In this document: in pieces, positions 8,263-15,436 of the stretch
Position numbering within the stretch: the stretch's first letter is position 1
How the letters are laid out: every line of letters starts with the position of its first letter
Origin: Aeromicrobium sp. CnD17-E
Lineage (GTDB): Bacteria > Actinomycetota > Actinomycetes > Propionibacteriales > Nocardioidaceae
NCBI RefSeq assembly: GCF_024124745.1
Contig: NZ_JAMXRU010000001.1
Coordinates: 115,760 to 179,759 of the forward strand
Direction: 5' to 3'
Length of the DNA: 64,000 nt
Position numbers and translations under genes: made by a program
Notes under the pieces: generated by a model
Database searches by the model: none
The model's input: only the letters and a program-made list of their open reading frames with translations
What the model was told of the DNA's origin: nothing

Positions 8263-8670
8263 TCACGTCGGCTCCGTGTCGACGTACTGATCGACAGACA
8301 GCACCGCGCCTGCCGCAGCGAGCCACCTGATGGCTGAGGAGTCCAGGTTCAAGCCGGTGTGCTCAGGCCGGTCGGCGAGCTCCTGGTGGACGATGAGCAC
8401 GACCTCGCGCCCTGTCGCGGCGAGCTTCGCTGCTCGTTCGGCCATCGCCATGCCCAGCGATGCGATCGCCGTCGCCAACCCCCCGGTGCCTGCATGAGTG
8501 TCACGTGGCAGCCGCAGTTCCATCGACCACGAGGTCCAGTCCCTTGTCCATGTGGAAGAGGGCGCGACAGATCCGCGTTCGAAGCCTCGATCGGGCTCGC
8601 GCGTCATGGCGGCACTGATCTCGTCGAGCGTCAGGTCGCGGCTCTCGATGGCAAGAGATGCCTTGATCAT
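8263..8670 (-). CDS. DUF4279-like immunity-type protein
   Basis: A 135-residue protein starting MIKASLAIESRDLTLDEISA. The opening strand (KASLAIESR), the helix LTLDEISAAM followed by P and a conserved G, and the W...W strand TRDWTSWSMELRLP match the layout of DUF4279 proteins. That family is often found as immunity-like genes near polymorphic toxins. The C-terminal half has a helix AMAERAAKLAATG and the strand VVLIVHQELAD. The start at 8670 is chosen because it begins at the first strand; an upstream ATG (8700) would add ten residues. Confidence 0.65.
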   Translation of the reverse strand: MIKASLAIESRDLTLDEISAAMTREPDRGFERGSVAPSSTWTRDWTSWSMELRLPRDTHAGTGGLATAIASLGMAMAERAAKLAATGREVVLIVHQELADRPEHTGLNLDSSAIRWLAAAGAVLSVDQYVDTEPT

Positions 8671-8849
8671 GGGCTCGATCTTCCCAGGACGGAGCCGCAC
8701 GTCAGGCTCACAAGGCTCCGTTCGCGATCAAAGGCGTGGCCACTGAATGTCGTCTCCAACAAGGCCTCCCGCGCCCCACGCTTCTCCCGATCGGTGTTCG
8801 AGGGTCGTGCGAACTCCCGCGTCGCGAGCGAGATGTTGTTCCTGCCGCA

Positions 8850-9188
8850 CTACCCGTCGCGCAGAAGGCGATCACCATCCACGCGCCACGCATGCTCGCC
8901 GTCCGCCGCGTCACGGACGAGCAGAACCTCGCCCTCCCATCTGGCGACGTCGATCACCGTCAGCCCGGAGTCCGCCGAAGTGGGCAGCTCCACCAGCTCC
9001 CGACCCGACCAGACGCAGCCGACGTCACCGAAGGCACCGAATGACACCGCTCGCCACCCTGCAACGGTCGTCGACCATTCGTACCGACTGTCCACCGTCA
9101 CGGTCAGCACGGCCGCCCGGGCGGCGCCACCCCCCGACAGGCGCACGTCGTAGACACGATCGCCGAGGATGAAGGTCATGGCGTTCAT
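8850..9188 (-). CDS. Unknown beta-rich small protein in the immunity array
   Basis: A 112-residue, mainly beta-strand protein (MTFILGDRVYDVRLSGGG, GLTVIDVARWEGEVLLVRD) without signal or membrane helix. The family is not recognised. Two start codons are possible, 9188 (MNAMTF) and 9179 (MTF). It begins 69 bases after the end of the duplicated 77-residue immunity gene, which it follows on the same strand. The roughly 150 bases after its stop, up to the next gene, contain nothing convincing. Confidence 0.5.
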   Translation of the reverse strand: MNAMTFILGDRVYDVRLSGGGAARAAVLTVTVDSRYEWSTTVAGWRAVSFGAFGDVGCVWSGRELVELPTSADSGLTVIDVARWEGEVLLVRDAADGEHAWRVDGDRLLRDG

Positions 9189-9257
9189 GGTGGCACTCGT
9201 GCCTCCGCGAACTTGCCGATGAAGTCTGCGGCGGAACCGTTGCAGCGTTTGCGAACC

Positions 9258-9491
9258 TCACGTGCGCGGCGGGTTCCAGTGATCTCCCCTGGCTCGCGCC
9301 TCGTCCTCAGCCGCGCCGATGCTGTCCAGGAACCGCTCCGCGTCCTCTCGGAACATGCCCAGGATGTTGCGGAAGTCGTGATCTTCCATCGCGACCCCGT
9401 ACAGCGCATGCGTCAGCAGCAAGTACACGAAGATGTACTCGTCCTTCGTCAGGTCGAGTTCGACACCATCACTTCTGAATCTCGCCATCAT
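9258..9491 (-). CDS. Second copy of the Rhs-cognate immunity gene
   Basis: A 77-residue acidic helical protein, clearly paralogous to the gene at 18351-18584 that abuts the Rhs toxin. Both have the same length and share VELDLTKDEYIFVYLLL, then EDHDFRNILGM, and end ARARGDHWNP. They differ mainly in the middle and at the start (MMARFRSDG here, MKARFRRDG there). There is no toxin tip next to this copy. Its start lies inside the end of the preceding 98-residue gene, so translation may be coupled. It probably protects against an earlier or related toxin variant. Confidence 0.8.
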   Translation of the reverse strand: MMARFRSDGVELDLTKDEYIFVYLLLTHALYGVAMEDHDFRNILGMFREDAERFLDSIGAAEDEARARGDHWNPPRT

Positions 9492-9765
9492 GGCTGTCAC
9501 CGTCCCACCGCATTCTCTCGAGAGGAGCCTCGTGAGTCGAGTCCGACCCGGGCGCGAAGTCTGACGATCTTCGGGGGCGATTCCACAAGATCTTCACGAA
9601 GTACTCGACACCATCTCGCGTGACCTCATTCAGTCGCGCGGCCTCGGCGTCCGCCTCGGCAGGGTCGGTGAACCACCTCATCAGGTCGACGCACTGAGCA
9701 GGTGTAGCACCGTCGTAGTGCCTGTACCGAACGACGACGGCCAGCTCCTGCGTCTCAACCGCCAT
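9469..9765 (-). CDS. Small immunity-type protein, intact copy of a duplicated gene
   Basis: A 98-residue protein starting MAVETQELAVVVRYRHYDG, preceded by a GGGGAG Shine-Dalgarno. The compact core (VVVRYRHYDGATPAQCVDL, MRWFTDPAEADAEAARLNEV, GVEYFVKILW) ends about residue 62 and is followed by a polar tail. A second copy at 14913-15191 has the same core but a stop codon in place of Trp31. Its 3' end overlaps the start of the 77-residue immunity gene by 23 bases. The family is not recognised; the beta-alpha core resembles small immunity proteins. Confidence 0.65.
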   Translation of the reverse strand: MAVETQELAVVVRYRHYDGATPAQCVDLMRWFTDPAEADAEAARLNEVTRDGVEYFVKILWNRPRRSSDFAPGSDSTHEAPLERMRWDGDSHDGEIQK

Positions 9766-9958
9766 GAGCAAGGCTCCCCATCAACTCGTCCGCCGTCCTC
9801 GGATCTCAAGTATCGCCGGTCTGACCGAGCGAGACATCGACGTCAGGTGGCAGAGCTCCACTCTTCCTCGTCCTACGGAACTTCATCCGAGACTGGCCCC
9901 CGTCTCCCCTGACCTCCTGGGCGGCAGCGGGGCGTCACTCTCTCGAAACTCGCTCCAC
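9486..9958. repeat. Duplicated block A, copy 1 (partner 14890-15372)
   Basis: This stretch (98-residue gene plus about 190 bases upstream) is repeated, diverged but easily aligned, at 14890-15372. Shared landmarks include GACCGAGCGAGACATCGA and TCAGGTGGCAGAGCT in the upstream part. The outer edge here is the 19-mer CTCTCGAAACTCGCTCCAC (9940-9958). The identical 19-mer occurs at 16984-17002, inside the coding end of another array gene; a 12-base match is at 15361-15372. The block therefore marks a recombination or duplication unit. Confidence 0.75.
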
Positions 9959-9992
9959 CGGGTGCGCAGGTGCCATGACCGGCGGAACAAGA

Positions 9993-10343
9993 CTAGATCT
10001 TGATCAGTGCCTGAAAGGCCAGCTCCCGCACCCGCGCCCACTCCGGGGACTCACGCAACGAGTCGACGTGCCAGAAGTCCTCGTGAACCGGACCGCTCCA
10101 CTCTCCGAGCACAGCATCCAGTGCTTCGACAGCCCGGCGAGCTTCGGCCGTGACCCAGCCGGCTTGTTCGAACTGAGGCAGCAAGAGCACACCGCTCTCG
10201 AGCTCGAGTGCGAGCTCGTCGGAGTACAGAGGAGCGCCCAGACCCAGCGACTCGAGCCAGGCGATCTGAGCGCCGGCCGGCATCGCCAGCAGAGCGACAC
10301 TCCGCACGAACGTCGCGAGAGTACGAGGGTGGAGGTCCGTCAT
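9993..10343 (-). CDS. Conserved-looking small protein in the immunity array
   Basis: A 116-residue acidic, helical, soluble protein starting MTDLHPRTLATFVRS. Characteristic stretches are LGLGAPLYSDELALELESG, AGWVTAEARRAVEALDAVL and a C-terminal SPEWARVRELAFQALI. I recall no named family, but the even composition and codon usage look like a functional gene. It sits upstream of duplicated block A and downstream of a frameshifted membrane gene. Function is inferred from its setting only: a probable immunity or regulatory partner of a lost toxin. Confidence 0.6.
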   Translation of the reverse strand: MTDLHPRTLATFVRSVALLAMPAGAQIAWLESLGLGAPLYSDELALELESGVLLLPQFEQAGWVTAEARRAVEALDAVLGEWSGPVHEDFWHVDSLRESPEWARVRELAFQALIKI

Positions 10344-10424
10344 CGCGAGACCGTACCGCGCCAGCGATTCCGCGACGATGCTGCTGATCGTGGCGCAGCC
10401 GCATCTCCAACGTCCAGCAGAACC

Positions 10425-10870
10425 TCAGGGCTCGGGCGAATCGACGTACCCCTCAAGGATCACCTCACGGCCGCGTCCGGCAGCCACGTCCCGGATGGCT
10501 CGGACCGCGCGGTCGGTTGCCGTGTCCAGACGAAGCATGAGACTCAGGTTCCCCTTCTGAAAGGCACTGGCAGTGACCGAGCGACCGTCCACCGTCGTGA
10601 AGCGTGCACCCTCGTAGGTCGACTCGATCCGGGCGAGGTCTTCGACCGGCAGACGGACGGTGCGGCGCCAGGTCCTGATCACCACCGTCGCCTCGTCGAG
10701 CGACGCTTTGGGCCACCAGATGACCCACAGGAGCGCTGCTGTCATCGGTGTGACGACGAGCGTGACGGACCACCCGCCGCTGGCCGCCACGACCATGCAG
10801 AAAAGCTCATGACCACGCCGAGCGCGACGATGACGAGCCACCGCCATCGCCCGAAAGCTCGCCACTCCAT
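10425..10870 (-). pseudogene. Frameshifted membrane PH-like protein (copy 1)
   Basis: Reading from ATG 10870 (MEWRAFGRWRWLVIVALG) the frame runs into a wrong register just after VVMS. One frame over, it continues as CMVVAASGGWSV, TAALLWVIWWPK and a long PH-like soluble part ending at 10425. Against the copy at 16493-16804 one base is missing at the A-run near 10801-10806. The intact ancestor would have been about 148 residues with two membrane helices followed by a bacterial PH-like domain (TWRRTVRLPVEDLARIES). A shortened protein from an internal start remains possible. Confidence 0.7.
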
Positions 10871-10935
10871 TGCTTCATCCGCCTTCTCTCGACCGTCGAG
10901 GCGACGCCAGCGTGCCCGCCGCGCAGAGCGCCGCT
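10720..10935. repeat. Duplicated block B, copy 1 (partner 16630-16865)
   Basis: The 5' half of the frameshifted membrane gene and about 65 bases upstream of it recur at 16630-16865. Shared landmarks are CCACCAGATGAC, GACCACGCCGAGCGC and TCCGCCTTCTCTCGACCGTC. The two copies differ by small indels, point changes and the number of a 6-base repeat unit. This is a second duplicated unit within the same array. Confidence 0.75.
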
Positions 10936-11029
10936 CTCCGTCGTGAGCGCGACAGTCCGCCTCGAAGCAGCATCGGACGGCGACCGTCATGGACGTCAGC
11001 TCCTTCGCTCGCGATGCTAACCAGCACTG

Positions 11030-11512
11030 TCAGTCGGTGCGGATACCCGTGACCTCAGCCACGCGCCCGGGAATCTCCTCGTCCGAACGGACGCAGACTT
11101 TTGGGAAGGTCACGTGCGTCCCGTCCCGGAGGGTGAAGACTGCCCGTGGAGTGTCCGGCGAGTAGAGGGCCTCGAACGACGTGTTGTACGTGTACCAACC
11201 TTCCGCGAGAGCGACGACGTCTCGAATGAGGACGGATGCCACCTTCTCGTCGCCCCGCCAAGCCTCGACACGATCCTGGAAGAACCGGTACTCGACCGGC
11301 AGGATGCGGCGACGTATGTACACGTGGACCGCCAGGAGGTACGCGCCGATGACGAGGGTTGCTGCTGTCAGACCGTAGACCTGACCGGACCGCAGCGGGC
11401 TGCCGTCCTCGTTGCCCGCCACCATCAGGAGTAGGGGGACGAAGGGGATCCACCCGCGACTCTTGAGCCAGAACCGCGGATAGCTCGAGTCTCCGCGAAG
11501 CACGAGCATCAT
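11030..11512 (-). CDS. Two-helix membrane protein with PH-like domain, possible membrane immunity protein
   Basis: A 160-residue protein. A strong GAGGAG sits just before ATG 11512, which fixes the start. It has two hydrophobic helices (about residues 20-33 WIPFVPLLLMVAG and 47-66 GLTAATLVIGAYLLAVHVY) followed by a basic stop-transfer IRRR. The soluble beta-rich domain (RFFQDRVEAWRGDEKVASV, VFTLRDGTHVTF) resembles bacterial PH-like domains. The layout parallels the broken genes at 10425 and 11646. In polymorphic-toxin arrays, membrane immunity proteins usually counter membrane- or envelope-acting toxins; that role is inferred here. Confidence 0.6.
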   Translation of the reverse strand: MMLVLRGDSSYPRFWLKSRGWIPFVPLLLMVAGNEDGSPLRSGQVYGLTAATLVIGAYLLAVHVYIRRRILPVEYRFFQDRVEAWRGDEKVASVLIRDVVALAEGWYTYNTSFEALYSPDTPRAVFTLRDGTHVTFPKVCVRSDEEIPGRVAEVTGIRTD

Positions 11513-11645
11513 GCTCTCCTCATGCATCGAACGGCCGCCCGGCCCGCGGCGGCCGACACGACAGGCACGGGCTCAGGCTCTGCCATGGCAGCCTTCTCCA
11601 GGCTGAGACGCACGCCCGGCCAGGAACATGGTGGCGAAAGGTTCT

Positions 11646-12116
11646 TCAGTCATCAGACTTCTGTGGCGCCGGCCAATCGAGCATCCTGGCAGCATGGCAG
11701 ATCACCCACCACCGTCCTCTCAGCTCTCCCGTCGCACCCGATGAGAAGGTCAGGAACACTCTCCACGGCGTATGCGCCAAAATCGACCTCCTGAAGGGGA
11801 AAACCGGACTCACCCGCACCGAAACTGGTCCACGCAGGTCGATCGGTGTGCGGTTCTCCGTGAACGCCCATCGCCTCACGACCGACTCCGTCCTCACCTC
11901 GATCCCAGACGGTTGACCTCTGAGGTTCGAACCGAAGAGGCCCTCACCCCCAACCACGTGGAGCGAGCCCACCGTCCCGTCGGCCGCCGGCCTCGGCCGT
12001 GGGCGCCAGAGGGCGACAGGAACCGCAAGCGGCAGAGCGATCGCGACGCGGACGCCGCACGTGACGAGTCAGAACATGTACACGAACGGGCCAGGTCGTC
12101 GAACGGACCACTCCAT
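11646..12116 (-). pseudogene. Membrane protein gene interrupted by an early TGA
   Basis: A good start (AAGGGG Shine-Dalgarno, ATG 12116) opens MEWSVRRPGPFVYMF, is stopped by TGA at 12071-12069 (codon 16), and then continues in the same frame. The continuation holds a hydrophobic helix (TCGVRVAIALPLAVPVAL) and a 115-residue beta-rich domain ending at 11646. The whole frame of 157 codons is otherwise open, so a single TGG-to-TGA change explains it. Initiation downstream could still give a helix-less soluble fragment. The layout (helix plus PH-like domain) matches neighbouring array genes. Confidence 0.65.
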
Positions 12117-12274
12117 CAGTACCCCTTCGGCCCACCAGGGAACGCTCGCGACCTCAGTATCCCCGCGTCGTGCTGCGACGATGGCTGCAGGGCATCCCCA
12201 TCGGTTCCGATGACGCCTGCTTGGTGCAAGGGCAAACGCTTCTCAGCCACAACCCGCCGGGCGGACGGTTCACG

Positions 12275-12628
12275 TCATACGAACCAGCTCACGAGTCCGA
12301 TGGCGACGATGAGTGCGATCTGGGAGGCGCGGCCCCATCGCAGGTCTCGTGCGCTCTGAGCCTCCCGGTCGGGCCAGCCGTCAACCATGACGAGAGCCGG
12401 CCTCGCGCCCGTCACCACCGTCACGACCACCAGCACCACAGCCGCATCGCGCAGCGCCTGAGCGGCATCAGCGTTTCCCGTGATCGCGCCACTGAGGCGC
12501 AGCGCGGGATACACACCGAGCCATGACAACGCCGGCAGCCAACGATCCTCATGACGCCACACTCGGTCCTGCCAGGTCCGAACGACAAGAAGAGTGGTGA
12601 GGAGGACGACGAGTCCTAGCTCGAGCAT
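12275..12628 (-). CDS. Small four-helix membrane protein
   Basis: A 117-residue, strongly hydrophobic protein with about four membrane helices (roughly residues 2-17, 31-50, 62-80 and 101-117; LVVLLTTLLVV, AAVVLVVVTVVTG, ASQIALIVAIGLVSWFV). AAGGGA lies 6 bases before ATG 12628 and supports that start over the in-frame GTG at 12643. No family is recognised. It lies in the immunity array on the same strand and could be a membrane immunity protein, but a simple hypothetical membrane protein is equally possible. Confidence 0.6.
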   Translation of the reverse strand: MLELGLVVLLTTLLVVRTWQDRVWRHEDRWLPALSWLGVYPALRLSGAITGNADAAQALRDAAVVLVVVTVVTGARPALVMVDGWPDREAQSARDLRWGRASQIALIVAIGLVSWFV

Positions 12629-12841
12629 GCGCGATCCCTTCACCCCACACCATGGCCGAGGCCGTACCCGGTCACGCGAATGTAGCCACGACGCGAGTGT
12701 CCTCTTCCACCGGCGAGGCTCTTAGCACGCCGCCACCCTGCCGGCCCCCGCCACGGCTCCGCTCGGTGACGGTCTCCCTGCGCCAGCCCACCGGCAGAGC
12801 CTTCTCGGGAGGGCGACCTCTGCACGAAGGCTGGATGCGCT

Positions 12842-12997
12842 TTATCCCGGCTGCTCGAGTTGCCGGCACGCAGCTTGGTACTGAATCTTTCGCGTCAGGT
12901 CGAGCTCCCGTCTGAAGGGGCGCCAGTGCGCGACCGCTGCCTCGGCGTCGGACCGCTTCCACGCCTCGTCGCCCGCGGCGAGCGCGGCTCTCCGCCC
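12842..12997 (-). pseudogene. Degenerate coding remnant
   Basis: The minus-strand frame ending with TAA at 12842 has protein-like texture over its last 50 codons (WKRSDAEAAVAHWRPFRREL then RKIQYQAACRQLEQPG). Upstream of about 13000 it turns into low-complexity Gly/Arg-rich sequence typical of an antisense shadow. It looks like the C-terminal tail of a lost gene joined to unrelated DNA. No family is recognised. The spacer between the previous gene end (12628) and this remnant contains nothing else that I can identify. Confidence 0.3.
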
Positions 12998-13003
12998 TAG
13001 CCC

Positions 13004-13210
13004 GTGACGACCTTGACCAAGCTCGTCGCGAGGACGTCCGCCAGCGCCACGAACATCGCCCCCGACGAACGCGGACCCCAAGACGAATCCCTGCGGCCCC
13101 ACCTCGCCGCGCTCGACCAGCTCGACCCCAACGAACGCAACAGCATCCGCGCCCGCATCGAATGCGCCCTCCTCCGCCACCAAGCACGGCGACTCGCCGA
13201 GACCAGCTGA
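13004..13210 (+). pseudogene. Short plus-strand coding remnant
   Basis: The only plus-strand reading frame with protein-like texture in the array: 68 codons from GTG 13004, preceded directly by an in-frame TAG at 12998. Its end (HLAALDQLDPNERNSIRARI then ALLRHQARRLAE) looks like the helical C-terminus of a small regulator or recombinase-associated protein. No start signal is visible, and the frame begins exactly where the opposing minus-strand remnant loses texture, so this is more likely a broken tail than a gene. Confidence 0.3.
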
Positions 13211-13218
13211 TCGGACGG

Positions 13219-13962
13219 TTAGCGGGAATTCTCGACGAAGCGGCCTAGAAAACCGACGACTCGTTCCAAGCCGGGCTCATCGGCCTGGGGTTCGCTCCAC
13301 GGTCGCCAGGCTCGGAAGATCGTGCCCGCATTGGATCGCGACAGGGCGCTCTTGTTCAGGCCCGACAACAACTGCTCCTCTTCGGCCACTGCCTGCGAGC
13401 CAAGTTGAGTTGACCAGAACCATGTCGTCGGCCAGAGCCTTGAGCGCTGGCTCCCCACCAAAGCGGCCGGCGTCGGGAAGGTTGCCTCGATCCCGATCGC
13501 TCCGTACTGAGCCTTGGTCGGCCCGACCAGGGCGAGCAGCAACCTCTCCATCCAACCCATGAGGCGCTTCGCGGATTGCCGGTCGGACTTGGACCAGAGC
13601 TCGACCGGCATGGACAAGGGTCCAGCGTGGATCGCGACTTCAAGCGGATGCGGTTCACCAAACTCGCCGGCCGACGAGAGACCCAGCGCAACAATGCCGA
13701 TGCTCCGGTGACGGAACTGGATCCGAAGAACGTCGCGTCGCACCAGCAGGTCGCGCGGCGAACCGCTCGGCCGGATCACCTCGCGCTCGACATCGCTCAC
13801 GCCTCGGAACCACTCGTGTTCGCGCGCGACCAGGACCTCGCCAGCGAACGCACAGCCCTGGCCGTTGAGCACGTCCCAAGCCAGTCCGAGCGCCTCCCAC
13901 GAATCCAACGCGGGCGCGACGAATGCTGACAGGTGGGGCGGGTCTGGATACAGATCTGTCAT
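13219..13962 (-). CDS. Unknown 247-residue protein of the immunity array
   Basis: The ATG at 13962 overlaps the stop of the preceding frame (TGATG), an arrangement for translational coupling; a GTG at 13965 is the alternative. The protein begins MTDLYPDPPHLSAF and is mixed alpha/beta and soluble, with EHEWFRGVSDVEREVIRPSG, a long amphipathic stretch SAKRLMGWMERLLLALVGPT, and WPTTWFWSTQLG. I do not recognise a family. Its size is like the larger Imm families (for example Imm52-type), but that is only a size comparison. Codon use is less extreme in GC than the chromosomal genes outside the island. Confidence 0.6.
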   Translation of the reverse strand: MTDLYPDPPHLSAFVAPALDSWEALGLAWDVLNGQGCAFAGEVLVAREHEWFRGVSDVEREVIRPSGSPRDLLVRRDVLRIQFRHRSIGIVALGLSSAGEFGEPHPLEVAIHAGPLSMPVELWSKSDRQSAKRLMGWMERLLLALVGPTKAQYGAIGIEATFPTPAALVGSQRSRLWPTTWFWSTQLGSQAVAEEEQLLSGLNKSALSRSNAGTIFRAWRPWSEPQADEPGLERVVGFLGRFVENSR

Positions 13963-14394
13963 CACTGCCCCAGCAGTCGCAGCATCGCGCTGCGCTGATC
14001 GTTCTTCGGGACGAACGCGGTGACCAGGTCACCGCTCCCGCGGTCGAACTGCGCCACGAAGTACTTGCCGTCAGTTCGGGCGATGTGCGCGTCGGTCAAC
14101 GTGCTGCCAGAGCTCCACAGGCCCCTCCGAGCTGCCCGCAACCACGACCACCACCCACGATGCCAGAACGCCGAGGTCCAGCAGGGCATCACGGGATTGA
14201 AGAAGGTCCGGATACGCATCAGTTGAAAATCTCGCCCACCGTGTCGTTCGCCTCGGGAGTGTGCTCAGTCGCGCCATAGAGTGCGACGACTTCGCCGAGT
14301 CTACGAATCATCAGAGAGGCGCCGTGCCGTGTCGGCCAAACGCCATACGCTGGCGTGGATGCGTCCGCGGTGATTCCGTCAGTTCGGTCGACAT
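13962..14394 (-). pseudogene. Multiply frameshifted small membrane protein
   Basis: Coherent peptide segments follow each other in different frames. They are MSTELTESPRT from ATG 14394 (inside the end of the previous gene), then SLMIRRLGEVVALYG, then DLLQSRDALLDLGVLASW plus a Val-rich membrane helix, then STLTDAHIARTDGKYFVAQF to the stop at 13962. At least two register changes are needed to read them as one protein. The last segment alone (85 codons from ATG 14219) is an open frame, but its N-terminal half is Trp/Arg-rich nonsense. I therefore call it a decayed gene. Confidence 0.5.
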
Positions 14395-14870
14395 CGCAGC
14401 CAGATGCACCTGTTGAACGGCCACCCGCTCTCTTCCTCAGGGCTGGAACGCCACGCCGAGTAGACCACGTCGAAACCTTCCGGCGCTCGTGGATGTTCGA
14501 ACACCCTCCGGTACTCCACGCTCTCTTCCTCACGCAACCAACGCACGCGTTGAAGCAGATAGAGGCCCGGGACCTCGTGGCCGGGACCGTTCCGCCACGC
14601 GCGGTCGAGAAGCTCTCCCAGGTCGGGAACGGCCGTCGGAATCCGCTCATCTTCGAGCGGCGGCAAGGGAACGCACGCAGCGACCTCGAGCACAGAGTGC
14701 GCCTCATCGAGCACGGAGCGCACAGCGCGGACACAGTCCACCGCCAACGGAACTGCCGCAGCGGGCAACTGCTCGTCAGTCAGCTCGTCGATATCAACCT
14801 GCTCGAAAGTGGATCCGCGAGCCAGCGACCGACGGGCCCAATCGGCAGCAGCCGTAGTCCAGTCGCTCAT
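14379..14870 (-). CDS. Unknown acidic protein, probable immunity protein
   Basis: A 163-residue acidic soluble protein starting MSDWTTAAADWARRSLARG (an in-frame ATG at 14879 would add three residues). Features are FEQVDIDELTDEQLPAAAVP, CVPLPPLEDERIPTAV, EYRRVFEHPRAP and the C-terminal FNRCIWLRCRPN. The family is unknown. Directly upstream is a scar: the first codons of the 77-residue immunity gene (MMARFHR) end in a stop 20 bases before this start, so this cassette was joined into block A by recombination. Confidence 0.55.
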   Translation of the reverse strand: MSDWTTAAADWARRSLARGSTFEQVDIDELTDEQLPAAAVPLAVDCVRAVRSVLDEAHSVLEVAACVPLPPLEDERIPTAVPDLGELLDRAWRNGPGHEVPGLYLLQRVRWLREEESVEYRRVFEHPRAPEGFDVVYSAWRSSPEEESGWPFNRCIWLRCRPN

Positions 14871-14889
14871 AGGTTCCATCCGTTCGCCA

Positions 14890-14916
14890 TCAGCCGCGAT
14901 GGAATCTGGCCATCAT
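14890..14916 (-). pseudogene. Eight-codon stub of the duplicated immunity gene
   Basis: ATG ATG GCC AGA TTC at 14916-14902 matches the start of the intact copy at 9491 (MMARF). After HRG it ends in TGA at 14892-14890 and runs into an unrelated gene. It preserves the position the 77-residue immunity gene has behind the 98-residue gene in block A copy 1. Confidence 0.55.
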
Positions 14917-15191
14917 GGCCGTTCACCGTCCTTCGCATGTTCCTCCTCGGAGGCAGGCCGCGAGTCAAGTACGACCGGGCCCACAGCTGGTCGCTTGGGC
15001 GAACGGTTCTGCAAGATCTTCACGAAGTACTCAACGCCTTCGACCCGAACCTCATTCAGACGGACGGCCTCGGCGTCAGCGTCATCGAGATTGGTATACT
15101 ACCGCATCAGATCAACGCACTGTTCGGGAGTGGCGCCGTCGTAGTGCGAGTAACGCACCACGACGGCCAGCAGTTGCGCTTCATGTGCCAT
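14913..15191 (-). pseudogene. Broken copy of the 98-residue immunity-type gene (Trp31 to TAG)
   Basis: A 93-codon frame from ATG 15191 reads MAHEAQLLAVVVRYSHYDGA and so on, colinear with the intact gene at 9469-9765. Codon 31 is TAG (15101-15099) where the intact copy has TGG (MRWF). After the stop the frame remains open and similar (DADAEAVRLNEV, GVEYFVKIL) to TGA at 14913. The preserved frame after the stop implies recent inactivation. The last bases overlap the stub of the 77-residue gene. Confidence 0.8.
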
Positions 15192-15436
15192 AGAGGTTCC
15201 CCCGTCAACTCGCCCGCTGGCCGATTCCGCACGTTGATGGTCGGACCGAGCGAGACATCGAACTCAGGTGGCAGAGCTTCTCTCTTCCCCATCCTATGAA
15301 TGTGCGTGCCGAACTGGCTGCATTTCCCCTGACCCCCCGGGTGGAGGCGGGGCGTCACACCTCTCGAAACTCCGGCCCTCTGAGTACGGCACCTTGAGCG
15401 AAGTGCTGTCCTCCGCGCTCTTCGCGGCTCGCCGGA

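Larger units (their letters stand above)
14890..15372. repeat. Duplicated block A, copy 2 (partner 9486-9958)
   Basis: This block contains the broken copy of the 98-residue gene and its upstream 180 bases. It shares GACCGAGCGAGACATCGA and TCAGGTGGCAGAGCT with copy 1, and ends at CTCTCGAAACTC (15361-15372). The rest of the spacer up to 15436 shows no gene. Confidence 0.75.

Noticed and set aside
8708..8914. A 68-codon minus-strand frame
   Set aside because: It overlaps the better supported 112-residue gene and has Arg/Ser-rich shadow composition.
10795..10810. Programmed -1/+1 frameshifting in the membrane PH-like gene at the short A-run
   Set aside because: Only four identical bases, no stimulatory structure seen, and the paralogue reads through the same place with one more base; decay by deletion is simpler.
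12672..13187. A 171-codon minus-strand frame
   Set aside because: Almost entirely Arg/Gly/Ala low-complexity sequence; an antisense shadow over decayed DNA.
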